Positions 8,115 through 16,234 of a stretch of 20,098 nucleotides of DNA are shown one piece after another. The notes beneath the pieces are model-generated. The model was not told where the DNA came from and searched no databases. It worked only from the letters and a program-made list of their open reading frames with translations. This DNA is from Bacteroidota bacterium (GTDB lineage: Bacteria; Bacteroidota; Rhodothermia; Balneolales; Balneolaceae). The stretch is from NCBI GenBank assembly GCA_024635465.1, contig JAGXIS010000052.1:1-20098 (forward strand), written 5' to 3'. Each line of letters begins with the position of its first letter. Position 1 is the first letter of the stretch. The translations under genes were made by a program, and so were the position numbers.

Positions 8115-8550
8115 GGAGTTCTCGACTACGTCCCGACGGAAAAGATGTCGGGACTGCGCTCGAACTGACGAATTAGGGTGTTTTTTTAAAAAAAACTCTC
8201 TACCACGTCACATTGAGCACAGATGAGGAGCGGCAGCGACGAGGCGTAGTCGCTCATTTTTTGCACGCGAAGCGAAATGTCTTCGCCCTGGCAAGGAGTT
8301 CTCGACTACGTCCCGACGGAAAAGCTGTCGGGACTGCGCTCGAACTGACGGATGGGGGTGTTTTTTTAAAAAAAACTCTCTACCACGTCACATTGAGCGC
8401 AGATGAGGAGCGGCAGCGACGAGGCGTAGTCGCTCATTTTTTGCACGCGAAGCGAAATGTCTTCGCCCTGGCAAGGAGTTCTCGACACGTCCCGACGGAA
8501 AAGATGTCGGGACTGTGCTCCCCGAAGGGTCGGGGCAGGCTGAACTGACG
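8115..8550. repeat. 180-bp tandem repeat, about 2.4 copies, nested hairpins
   Basis: The stretch beginning GGAGTTCTCGAC occurs at 8115, 8295 and 8475, a period of exactly 180 bp. Copies 1 and 2 differ at only a few positions; the third is partial, lacks the TA of GACTACG and has extra sequence. Each unit holds a hairpin GTCCCGAC/GTCGGGAC (8130-8154, 8310-8334, 8489-8513), a stem AGCGAC/GTCGCT, and a T-run/A-run palindrome. Copy 3 adds a second hairpin CCCCGA/TCGGGG (8520-8535). No coding function is supported. It fills nearly all of the 472-bp gap between the M23 and M20D genes and could terminate, attenuate or stabilise the transcript. Confidence 0.85.
8206..8350. repeat. 145-bp element with imperfect terminal inverted repeats (first full copy)
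   Basis: CGTCACATTGAGC at 8206-8218 is an imperfect inverted copy of GCTCGAACTGACG at 8338-8350. This suggests that the biological unit inside the 180-bp period is a 145-bp palindromic element plus a 35-bp T/A-rich spacer. A second element runs from 8386 to 8550, lengthened by the extra CCCCGA hairpin, and a right-end remnant ends at 8170. Confidence 0.6.
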
Positions 8551-8560
8551 TTTAATTATT

Positions 8561-8565
8561 AAGGA
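8561..8565 (+). promoter_or_regulatory. Ribosome-binding site of the M20D gene
   Basis: AAGGA lies 7 bases before the ATG at 8573. It is one of the few recognisable Shine-Dalgarno sequences in the window. It supports this start and suggests independent translation after the repeat array. Confidence 0.55.
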
Positions 8566-8572
8566 TCAAATA

Positions 8573-9709
8573 ATGGAATCACTAATAACATTACGAAAAG
8601 AGCTTCACAAACATCCGGAACTTTCCGGTGAGGAGACGGAAACTTCTCAAAAAGTTATCCGTGAGCTGGAAAAGTATGAACCCTCGCAAATATTGAAGAA
8701 TATTGGTGGAAATGGCGTTGTAGCCATATTTAATCCTTCTGGAAATGATACGGACAAAACCATCCTCTTTAGAGCAGAACTGGACGGTTTACCGGTCAAT
8801 GAAGCTACCAGTGTTGACTACCAATCGGTAAAAAAGGGGAAAATGCACGCTTGTGGTCATGACGGTCATATGGCAATTCTGATTGGCCTTGCCCGCGAAA
8901 TTCAAAAGAATCGCCCGAATCGGGTGTGCGTAATCCTGCTTTTTCAGCCGGCGGAGGAGACCGGAGAAGGGGCATTAAAAGTCCTGGAGGATAAAAAGTT
9001 TAAAGAGTTGGTCATAGATCACGCATATGCACTGCACAATCTGCCCGGTTATGATGAGAATACTCTATATATAAAGAGTAACTCATTTGCATCGGCATCA
9101 GTAGGTGTAGAGATATCTATAAAGGGGGAAAGTAGTCATGCAGCCTACCCTGAGCAGGGAATAAATCCATCAAATGTGGTAGCCGGGATCATTAAAAAGA
9201 TCAATGATGAATTTAATGCTTTTTCAAAATCGAATTCAGGAAGTAAATATGCTGTTACATATATCAAGATGGGAGAGAGAGCATTCGGTATGAGTCCGGG
9301 AGAGGCTTCGATTGGATTAACATTCCGATCCGAAACCGATGATACGTTGAAAAAGTGTCTCGATTGGGTTGAGGATTTAGTTAAACATGAAGCGAAGACT
9401 TTTTCCGGAAATATTACGACCAACAGAGTTGAACCATTTGCAGCAACCATCAACAGCGATGAAGGGTGTGAAGTTGTAAAGATTGCTGGGAAACAACTAG
9501 GTATTGACGTTGAAGAGTTGGATAACTCTTTTCCATGGAGTGAGGATTTTGGCAGATTTGGTGAAAAATTTCCAATTACACTATTCGGTTTGGGATCGGG
9601 TAAGGATTCAGCACCTCTTCATTCTGAAAAATATGATTTTAATGACTCACTTCTTCCGGCAGGAATAAATCTATTCAAAGCAATAATTGACTATTATTCT
9701 CAACCATAG
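8573..9709 (+). CDS. M20D-family amidohydrolase (N-acyl-amino-acid / hippurate hydrolase type)
   Basis: This 378-residue cytoplasmic enzyme belongs to peptidase family M20D, the di-metal amidohydrolases that remove acyl groups from N-acyl amino acids or related amides. It starts with the family signature LRKELHKHPELSGEE (7-21). Metal ligands expected from HipO/ILR1-type enzymes are present: C94 and H96 in the ACGHDGHM motif, E128-E129 in QPAEETGEGA, H155 in ALHNLPG and H350 in PLHSEKYDF. The dimerisation domain spans about 175-290, with the conserved GESSHAAYPEQGINP (185-199). RAELDGLP replaces the more common RADMDALP. Nothing suggests export. Its likely role is release of a free amino acid from an acylated or peptide-like substrate, possibly one that the symporter brings in. 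The gene follows the 180-bp repeat array and precedes the alanine racemase by 60 bp. Confidence 0.9.
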   Translation: MESLITLRKELHKHPELSGEETETSQKVIRELEKYEPSQILKNIGGNGVVAIFNPSGNDTDKTILFRAELDGLPVNEATSVDYQSVKKGKMHACGHDGHMAILIGLAREIQKNRPNRVCVILLFQPAEETGEGALKVLEDKKFKELVIDHAYALHNLPGYDENTLYIKSNSFASASVGVEISIKGESSHAAYPEQGINPSNVVAGIIKKINDEFNAFSKSNSGSKYAVTYIKMGERAFGMSPGEASIGLTFRSETDDTLKKCLDWVEDLVKHEAKTFSGNITTNRVEPFAATINSDEGCEVVKIAGKQLGIDVEELDNSFPWSEDFGRFGEKFPITLFGLGSGKDSAPLHSEKYDFNDSLLPAGINLFKAIIDYYSQP

Positions 9710-9769
9710 TTTTTTAAGATTCTGTTTTTAATACCGGAAAGTCAGTATCACTATCAATAAGAATTATTT

Positions 9770-10942
9770 ATGAAATCAATTTTCTTAAAACCATCTCATT
9801 TAGTATTAGACAGAAAAGCACTTCAAAATAATATTCAATTTCTAAAAAGTAGGGGTAAAAAAGGTCTAAAAATCTCATCTGTGATAAAAGGAAATGCTTA
9901 TGGGCATGGAATTTCAACCTATTTACCCTTGGCGGAAGAGGCGGGAATCGATCATTTTTCAGTCTTTAGTGCCAGTGAAGCAGAAATAGCCCTTCAACAT
10001 CGCAAAAATCCTCAAACAAAAATAATGATCATGGGGATGATTCGAAATGATGAGTTGGAGTGGGCAATTGAGAATGGGGTTGAATTTTATCTGTTTGATG
10101 AGAGCCGGTTGCAAGCTGCGATCACCACAGCAAAAAAACACCATAAGAGAGCGCTAATACATCTGCAAATAGAGACCGGCATGAATCGAACCGGTTTTGA
10201 AGAGAGTAGGTGGGAAGAGATTTTTCAAATCCTCAAAGATGCATCAGAATTTGTTTCGATTGAGGGGCTTTGCACTCATTATGCCGGCGCAGAGTCCATC
10301 GCAAATTACTACCGTATTCAGGAACAGGACAAACAGCTGAAAAAAGCGATAGAGATGGCAACAAGAATTTTGGGATTTAAACCGAAGATTCATGCGTCCA
10401 GCTCTGCAGCATTCTTGACCCATCCCGACAAACACTATGATATGGTACGAATCGGTATTGCTCAATATGGATTCTGGCCAAGTCGTGAAACGTACATGCA
10501 TCATATAAAATCAGTGAATCCGGAAGCCGTTGATGATCCTTTGAAAAGGGTGTTGACCTGGAAAAGTGAAATCATGAGTATCAAGCAGATAAAAGGGGGA
10601 GAATTTATTGGATATGGCAATGTATATCTGGCTGGAAAGGACATGACGATCGCCACTGTACCGATCGGATATACCCATGGGTTTGGCAGAAATTTAACCA
10701 ATACAGGATATGTTCTGGTAAATGGGGTTCGCTGCGGGGTGGTTGGCCTGGTGAATATGAATATGATCACGATTAATGTGTCGCATATAGAGGGAGTTAA
10801 AAAGGGTGATGAAGTGGTTATCATCGGAAGACAAAAAGAGGATGAAATTACCTTAGCATCCTTTGGTGAGATGACTAATAATCTCAATTATGAGGTATTA
10901 ACCCGCCTGCCATCTACAATTCCAAGAGTTGTTATCAATTAA
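9770..10942 (+). CDS. Alanine racemase family protein (Alr-like, divergent)
   Basis: This 390-residue protein has the two-domain alanine racemase architecture: a PLP barrel, then a beta domain. K40 in VIKGNAYGHG is the PLP lysine (usually KADAYGHG). E135-G142 (ETGMNRTG, R140) is the PLP-contacting loop. H169 (CTHYAGAES), SSSAAFL (210-216), R227 (VRIGIAQYG), the catalytic tyrosine Y281 (IGYGNVY), Y301 (PIGYTHGF) and Y374 (NLNYEVL) match known landmarks. The usual MDM motif near the active site is MNM here (M330-N331), so the family Asp is Asn. Together with the PLP-loop changes this hints at a paralogue with altered substrate choice rather than the housekeeping enzyme. That is inference; it could still make D-Ala for peptidoglycan. 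It is the last gene of the amino-acid block. Confidence 0.88.
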   Translation: MKSIFLKPSHLVLDRKALQNNIQFLKSRGKKGLKISSVIKGNAYGHGISTYLPLAEEAGIDHFSVFSASEAEIALQHRKNPQTKIMIMGMIRNDELEWAIENGVEFYLFDESRLQAAITTAKKHHKRALIHLQIETGMNRTGFEESRWEEIFQILKDASEFVSIEGLCTHYAGAESIANYYRIQEQDKQLKKAIEMATRILGFKPKIHASSSAAFLTHPDKHYDMVRIGIAQYGFWPSRETYMHHIKSVNPEAVDDPLKRVLTWKSEIMSIKQIKGGEFIGYGNVYLAGKDMTIATVPIGYTHGFGRNLTNTGYVLVNGVRCGVVGLVNMNMITINVSHIEGVKKGDEVVIIGRQKEDEITLASFGEMTNNLNYEVLTRLPSTIPRVVIN

Positions 10943-10963
10943 TTTGTGATGTTTAATCACAAA
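10943..10963. terminator. Perfect 8-bp inverted repeat just after the alanine racemase stop
   Basis: TTTGTGAT (10943-10950) and ATCACAAA (10956-10963) pair perfectly around a 5-base loop, starting on the base after the stop codon. There is no T-run behind it, so it may be a weak transcript-end hairpin or a protein-binding palindrome. The spacer is one base too long for a canonical CRP site. Confidence 0.4.
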
Positions 10964-11231
10964 TAACTTGTTGCTTAAAAATGACATATTTGTAATCTGG
11001 GGCATTAAAAACCGCTTTTATTGGATGTTTTAACGAGAGTAACTGTCTGATAATCAATTGGTTGAAATTCTTTACAATTATTTTACAATTTGTTTGAATT
11101 CTAGTAATTCATGTACTAAATTCGTTCATAACTGTGAAAAACGTTAGTAACTATTGGAAACAAATACGGAAAACCATAATTACTTACACCTTTTTCATAG
11201 AATTCTTTAACCAAAAATACTTACCGCTCAA

Positions 11232-11263
11232 ATCTATAATTAGAGGTGACCTATCTATAATTA
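11232..11263 (+). promoter_or_regulatory. 11-bp direct repeat spaced by 21 bp upstream of susC (candidate promoter or operator)
   Basis: ATCTATAATTA occurs at 11232-11242 and 11253-11263, two DNA helical turns apart, so both copies face the same side of the helix. Each copy contains TATAAT. The second copy lies about 55 bases before the preferred susC start and could be a -10 element. A repeat-binding regulator is the alternative. Confidence 0.35.
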
Positions 11264-11305
11264 TGTTTTTTGTGGTGAACTGATTTAACCAAAACAACAA
11301 CCAAT

Positions 11306-11309
11306 GAGG
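11306..11309 (+). promoter_or_regulatory. Ribosome-binding site that decides the susC start
   Basis: GAGG stands 6 bases before the ATG at 11316. The upstream in-frame ATG at 11304 has no such site. The later start also gives a normal signal peptide beginning MNYKLL. Confidence 0.4.
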
Positions 11310-11315
11310 TCTTGT

Positions 11316-14300
11316 ATGAATTATAAGCTACTTACATTAGTAATTTGTGCTATGTTATATTCAACTGCTGCTTTTGCGCAGGGGAGTGTATCAGGTACAG
11401 TAACCGACGCCACTACCGGTGAGGAACTTCCCGGCGTGAACGTTGTGATAGATGAACTACAAAGAGGTGCTCCTACTAATATCGACGGTGAATATGAAAT
11501 CACCAATGTACCGGCAGGAACGTACACTCTTTCTGTTACCTATATCGGGTTCACTCGATATACCACACAGATACAGGTCGAAAACTCACCAATTACTCAA
11601 AACGTTTCTCTCGAACAGGATATTCTTGGTCTTGAAGAGGTAGTCGTTACAGGTGTAGGATCTGGAACTCAAACTAGAAAACTTGGCTTTTCTGTTGCCA
11701 AAATTAGCGGAACTAACTTAGAAGAAGTTCCCGCTACTAACCTTGGTTCTGCATTGCAGGCTAAAGTACCGGGTGTTACAATTGTAAAAGCTTCCGGTGA
11801 CCCTTCAGCTGCTGCTTCTATCCGACTTAGAGGATCAACGTCAATCAATGGAGATCAACAACCTCTCATTATTATTGACGGTGTGATAACAGACGGTAGT
11901 CTTGCAGACATTAACATGCAGGATGTTGAAAGCATCGAGATTGTAAAAGGTGCTGCAGGTTCGTCATTATATGGATCACTTGCCGGTAACGGTGTAATTC
12001 AGATCATTACGAAAAGAGCCAGTAGAAGTATTGATAAACCATCTGTGACAGTACGGTCGGAATATGGTTTTTCTGAAATTGCAAAAAAGTTTCCTTTAGC
12101 TACCAAACACCCTTGGGTAAATGATGCTACATTAACCAGCGATGGTCGATATGTTGATTCATGGCCGGGATATGGTTCATTTGATGCTGACGCAGTATTC
12201 GATAATGATTACCCTGTATACTATGATAATACGGAAGCTATTTACACAGGACAGCCATACAACACGAACTATGTAAATATTGCGAACTCTTCCGGAAGCT
12301 TTAATTATTTTGCTTCTTTTGAAGATATGACTCAAAGCGGGGTTGTTAAAAACCTGAAAGATTATCAGCGACAGTCATTCCGATTAAATGCTGATTATCT
12401 ATATGAGGAAAAATTTAAACTCGCCTTTAGCGGATCTTATATTAACTCAGAGTATCCTGATATTACCGAGCAGGGACAGGGTTCCAACTTCTTCTACTCC
12501 GCTTTGTCGGCACCTCCGGCGATAGATTTTCTCGAGAGAAATGCTGATGGATCATATACAAATGATCCAACCGGATACAGTTTAGGAAGTAATGAGCAAA
12601 ATCCGTTATACGTTGCTCAAAATTTACAGGACGATGTTAACCGTGAGCGCTATATCGTAGGTGTGAATTTGACCTATAATGTAACTGACTGGCTTTCATT
12701 GAATGCCCGACAGTCTATTGATAAGCGTTATCAGTTAAATACAGTATCAACACCGGTAGGATATCAAACACCTACACCAAGTACTGCATTTAATAATGGA
12801 TACGAAGGCAGGACTACAATTGATCAGACAACTTCTATATCTGATCTCTGGGCTGCAAGTAATTTTCAAGTAGATGATTTCAACATCACTCTTATTGGAA
12901 AGTATCTTTATGAAAACAGAAATTACGAAGCGTATGGATTTTCCGGTTACCGGTACTCTGTTAGTGGAATTCGTAGTTTTGGTGCTCTTGATGCATCTAC
13001 TTTCAGCATTGGAAGTACAATTGAGCAGGAAAAGGTTGAAAACCTGATTCTGGACGGTACTTTCGACTACCAGGATAAAATTATTGTCGGTGCTATGGTA
13101 CGAAATGACGGTTCTTCTCGATTTGGTGAAGATGAAAGATATAACGTTTACTATCGCGGATCTCTTGCTTATCGTATTTCGGAAGATATTGAAATCAACA
13201 ATGTTGATGAGCTTAAAATAAGAGCTTCCTACGGAACATCCGGAAACAGACCTGATTTTGATGCGCAGTATGAAACATATACTGCCGGAAGTACGGTACT
13301 TCTGCCAAACGTTCTAGGAAACACTGAAATTAAACCATCAACAGTTGCTGAAATGGAACTGGGTGTGGATTTAGCATTCCTTGGAAAATTCAATTTTGTT
13401 GCAAACTATGCAGTATCTAACGTAACAAATGACTATTTGCAGGTACCATTGCCCGGTACTTCGCCTTTCTCATCTCAGTGGCAGAACGTAGGTGAAATTG
13501 AAAATAAAACCTTTGAATTAGGATTGTCCGGAAACCTTGTAAATACGCGTGATATGCAGGCCGGCTTCAATCTATCGTTCTCTACTACGGAGCAAACTGT
13601 TACAGATTTAGGTGGACTTGCACCCTTTACAAGGTCAGCAGGCGGTGCCATTGATTTGTTCAGATTTGAAGAAGGTGTCCCCTACGGAGCCATGTATGGC
13701 AACAAGTTTATCACATCTGTTGATCAGTTAACAGTCGTAGACGGTGTTGTAGTAAATATTCCAGGGGGTTTTGCTCCGGGTGATTTTACAGTGAACAGCC
13801 TGGGTCATGTGGTTTTATCTGCAAACCGTGGTACGGATGCTGAGCGCCCCATGTATTTAGTTGATGAAAATGGAGATCCTGAAGTTACTAACATTGGATC
13901 CACACAGCCTGACTTCCAACTTGGAGTATCCGGTAACTTCAACTATAAGAACTTTGGAGTATTTATGGTTTGGGACTGGGCACAAGGCGGAGAGGTATAC
14001 AACTATACTCGCCAGCTATTGTACAACCGAAATACACATATAGATCTCGAAAATTATACTCAGGATGGTTTTCATCCCCAGTACTTACTTGCGATCGACG
14101 GTTTATATAACGGATCTGAAGCAATCAGTCATTTCGTAGAAGATGCGTCATTCGTGAAACTTCGTGAATTGTCAGTTTCTTATACCTTAACCAATGAAAC
14201 ACTTGGTGGGCTGGGTGATTACATTCGAGATGTGAAGATATCGGTTGTAGGAAGAAATTTACTGACACTTACAGAATACACTGGATATGATCCGGAAGTT

Positions 14301-14393
14301 GCCCTGAGAACAAACTCAACTAACTTCAGGTTAGATGAATTTGCATATCCAAACTTCAGAACATTCAGTGGATCTCTACAAGTAAGATTCTAA
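11316..14393 (+). CDS. SusC/RagA-family TonB-linked outer membrane transporter
   Basis: This 1025-residue outer-membrane protein imports a ligand captured by its SusD partner, using TonB energy. Residues 1-21 are a signal peptide ending AFA before QG. A CarboxypepD_reg-like domain follows (SVSGTVTDATTGEELPGVNV, about 24-104). The segment EEVVVTGVGSGTQTRKLG (about 105-122) occupies the place of the usual VVVGYGTQ motif. The plug domain (about 115-232) includes LRGSTSINGDQQPLIIIDGV and IEIVKGAAGSSLYGSLAGNG. The remainder is a beta-barrel of about 800 residues that ends in FSGSLQVRF, with a terminal Phe typical of barrel insertion. Start chosen at 11316 because of the GAGG site; 11304 would add four residues. 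Substrate is not readable; RagAB-type pairs import peptides, which would suit the upstream amino-acid block. SusD begins 9 bp later. Confidence 0.93.
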   Translation: MNYKLLTLVICAMLYSTAAFAQGSVSGTVTDATTGEELPGVNVVIDELQRGAPTNIDGEYEITNVPAGTYTLSVTYIGFTRYTTQIQVENSPITQNVSLEQDILGLEEVVVTGVGSGTQTRKLGFSVAKISGTNLEEVPATNLGSALQAKVPGVTIVKASGDPSAAASIRLRGSTSINGDQQPLIIIDGVITDGSLADINMQDVESIEIVKGAAGSSLYGSLAGNGVIQIITKRASRSIDKPSVTVRSEYGFSEIAKKFPLATKHPWVNDATLTSDGRYVDSWPGYGSFDADAVFDNDYPVYYDNTEAIYTGQPYNTNYVNIANSSGSFNYFASFEDMTQSGVVKNLKDYQRQSFRLNADYLYEEKFKLAFSGSYINSEYPDITEQGQGSNFFYSALSAPPAIDFLERNADGSYTNDPTGYSLGSNEQNPLYVAQNLQDDVNRERYIVGVNLTYNVTDWLSLNARQSIDKRYQLNTVSTPVGYQTPTPSTAFNNGYEGRTTIDQTTSISDLWAASNFQVDDFNITLIGKYLYENRNYEAYGFSGYRYSVSGIRSFGALDASTFSIGSTIEQEKVENLILDGTFDYQDKIIVGAMVRNDGSSRFGEDERYNVYYRGSLAYRISEDIEINNVDELKIRASYGTSGNRPDFDAQYETYTAGSTVLLPNVLGNTEIKPSTVAEMELGVDLAFLGKFNFVANYAVSNVTNDYLQVPLPGTSPFSSQWQNVGEIENKTFELGLSGNLVNTRDMQAGFNLSFSTTEQTVTDLGGLAPFTRSAGGAIDLFRFEEGVPYGAMYGNKFITSVDQLTVVDGVVVNIPGGFAPGDFTVNSLGHVVLSANRGTDAERPMYLVDENGDPEVTNIGSTQPDFQLGVSGNFNYKNFGVFMVWDWAQGGEVYNYTRQLLYNRNTHIDLENYTQDGFHPQYLLAIDGLYNGSEAISHFVEDASFVKLRELSVSYTLTNETLGGLGDYIRDVKISVVGRNLLTLTEYTGYDPEVALRTNSTNFRLDEFAYPNFRTFSGSLQVRF

Positions 14394-14402
14394 ACCAATT
14401 AA

Positions 14403-16202
14403 ATGTATAACATTATGAATAAGACAAACTTTAAATATTTATTTGTTCTGATGGTTTCAGGGTTATTCGCTTTTGCGAGTTGCGCGGATCTGTCAGTAGA
14501 TAACGTAAATGATCCAACCAAAGAGGCTGTTGAAGGTGATGCAGCCAACCAGACCAAACTTCTGGCCGGTGGATTTTATGATGCAACAACAGCTTTAGTG
14601 AGTAGCTGGGGAGTTCATATCCATAATATGGCTGATCAGTCAACAGGTACGAATGCCTTTAACAGGTATTGGGACTTTTCAGAAGAACCCAGATTAAGGT
14701 TAGACAATACAACTGCTTACTCTGCAAGCACTGCAATTTCTACCTATTTCAGTGGTTTTAACTCTTCTGTAGCAACCTCGAATTTGTTTATCGATAATAT
14801 CGTTAATGACGGTACTGAGATTAGAAATTCTGCAGGTGAAGTTGTTACAAACGATATCCTTGCACAGGCTTATTTTCTCAGAGGTCTCTCCAGAGGTTAT
14901 TTAGGTATGATTTATGATCAGGCCTATTTTCTGGATGAAAACTTCGATGCTGCAAATGATGAAGCAGAATTCGCTCCTTATACAACTCTTATAGAAGGAG
15001 CTCTAAGTGATCTGGATGAAGCCATTAGCCTTGCTTCCGGTTCTTCAACGTTTATCTTCAGTGCGATGCCAAACCCGGCTGACTCCTGGACACGTGAAGA
15101 GTTTTTAGATGTTGTGAACTCTCTTGCGGCCAGAATAGCAGCAGGGGAAGCCCGAACTGCCTCTGAAGCTGCCGGTCTGGATTGGAACAGAATTCTTACG
15201 TATGCCAATGCAGGATTAGGCGGACCGAATTCTCAGTCCGGATTAAATACATTTAGTGCAAGTAACATCGGTTCATCTGGTGAGTATGCAAACTACTTTA
15301 CTGATTGGTTGAATTTTGTTGTTGCGGGTACTTTCAATACCGGGGCTGGATATAATCCAACGGATGTAAAGATTCCTCATACGTTAGATCCTGACTACCC
15401 GGTCATATATCCGGCAGAACATGCGAGTTCAAGTGGGGCTACATATCCTCCCGCAAATACAGCTGATCCACGTATAGATTACTTTAAGTACACTACTAGT
15501 GCCGGTTTCTTAAACCCCACGAGAAATGCGAACCTCTACACTAACTATTTTAGTGCAAGAATGTTTGCTAATAGTGATTGGTGGCCTTCTACTTACAAAA
15601 TCATATTTATGACTGCTTCTGAAGTAGATTATTTACGTGCAGAAGCTCAGTTGATGAGTGGAAATGCCGGTGCAGCTGCTCAAACACTGAATGATTCTCC
15701 TGCAGGTACTGGTCTTACAGACCTAGACGGTTTCCAGTTACCGGCTGTTCAGATAGGGTATATTGCGCAGAATAGTCTTTCTGGCGGACATACTATGAGC
15801 GGATCCGATAGTGTTGCCGAGTTCCAGTGGGCTCTCCACAGAGAGTATACCATTGAATTGGATATGCTAGGTGGCATTGGAATTCAGTGGTTCTTCATGA
15901 GAAGACATGACCTGTTACAAGTTGGTACTCCAACAATGTTCCCGGTACCCGGAAGTGAGTTGGAAATTCTGGGCATTGAAAACTACACATTTGGAGGCCC
16001 AAGTTTTGCAGGGCAGCCAGGGTCGGCTTCCGGTGCAAACAGCTGGAAAAATCTGGCTGAATCTGTATTTGGAAATTCTGTAGCAGCTGATAAAGGTTTT
16101 GCTAATTCCAAAACAGAGCAGAATCGTACATATTTATTGCCTGTGGAAGCGAAAGATTTGTCTAATCCGCGATCACTTGGCAAAGACACACGCAATAACT
16201 AA
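14403..16202 (+). CDS. SusD/RagB-family surface lipoprotein
   Basis: This 599-residue protein is the ligand-binding lid of the preceding transporter. The N-terminus has a lipoprotein signal with FAFASC, making C27 the acylated cysteine; an in-frame ATG at 14415 is an equally good start and would remove four residues. After the cysteine, the DNVNDPTKEAVEGDA stretch is the usual SusD linker. The body is alpha-helical (AYFLRGLSRGYLG at about 158-170, as in SusD TPR helices), and FMTASEVDYLRAEAQLMSG (about 402-420) is the characteristic C-terminal SusD helix. The segment HREYTIELDMLGGIGIQWF and the C-terminal NRTYLLPVEAKDLSNP complete the fold. It is 9 bp from SusC and followed by a strong terminator, so susC-susD form one unit. 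The ligand is unknown; it contains several exposed-looking Trp and Tyr residues but no assignable site. Confidence 0.93.
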   Translation: MYNIMNKTNFKYLFVLMVSGLFAFASCADLSVDNVNDPTKEAVEGDAANQTKLLAGGFYDATTALVSSWGVHIHNMADQSTGTNAFNRYWDFSEEPRLRLDNTTAYSASTAISTYFSGFNSSVATSNLFIDNIVNDGTEIRNSAGEVVTNDILAQAYFLRGLSRGYLGMIYDQAYFLDENFDAANDEAEFAPYTTLIEGALSDLDEAISLASGSSTFIFSAMPNPADSWTREEFLDVVNSLAARIAAGEARTASEAAGLDWNRILTYANAGLGGPNSQSGLNTFSASNIGSSGEYANYFTDWLNFVVAGTFNTGAGYNPTDVKIPHTLDPDYPVIYPAEHASSSGATYPPANTADPRIDYFKYTTSAGFLNPTRNANLYTNYFSARMFANSDWWPSTYKIIFMTASEVDYLRAEAQLMSGNAGAAAQTLNDSPAGTGLTDLDGFQLPAVQIGYIAQNSLSGGHTMSGSDSVAEFQWALHREYTIELDMLGGIGIQWFFMRRHDLLQVGTPTMFPVPGSELEILGIENYTFGGPSFAGQPGSASGANSWKNLAESVFGNSVAADKGFANSKTEQNRTYLLPVEAKDLSNPRSLGKDTRNN

Positions 16203-16234
16203 AAGACGGTATTCTTATTAGTTATGAAAGTTAT

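Larger units (their letters stand above)
10943..11303. other. 361-bp non-coding region upstream of susC, likely regulatory
   Basis: No gene is supported here on either strand. It holds the hairpin at its left edge, a 9-bp direct repeat TTTACAATT at 11071-11079 and 11082-11090 (11-bp period), and two ATCTATAATTA copies near the right end. It is the longest clean intergenic gap in the window and must contain the susC promoter, but no full TTG/TAnnTTTG pair was found. Confidence 0.5.

Noticed and set aside
8213..8548. Open frame of 111 codons between the M23 and M20D genes
   Set aside because: It is the 180-bp tandem repeat read in frame (180 is a multiple of three, so the frame stays open) and shows the same repeated residues twice; no coding evidence.
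8115..8550. CRISPR-like array
   Set aside because: The repeat unit is 180 bp and the whole unit is repeated, including the parts that would be spacers; there are no short repeats with unique spacers and no cas genes.
5695..9709. N-acylamino-acid racemase deracemisation pathway (acetylation, racemisation of the N-acetyl form, deacylation)
   Set aside because: That route needs an enolase-superfamily racemase; both racemases here are PLP enzymes that need a free amino group, so the simple textbook pathway does not fit.
9145..10887. Minus-strand open frames opposite the M20D and Alr genes
   Set aside because: They lie wholly inside well-supported genes on the other strand and show no recognisable motif, start signal or domain.
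10943..10963. CRP/FNR-type operator
   Set aside because: The half-sites TGTGA and TCACA are separated by 7 rather than 6 bases, and the palindrome abuts a stop codon, so a hairpin at the transcript end is at least as likely.
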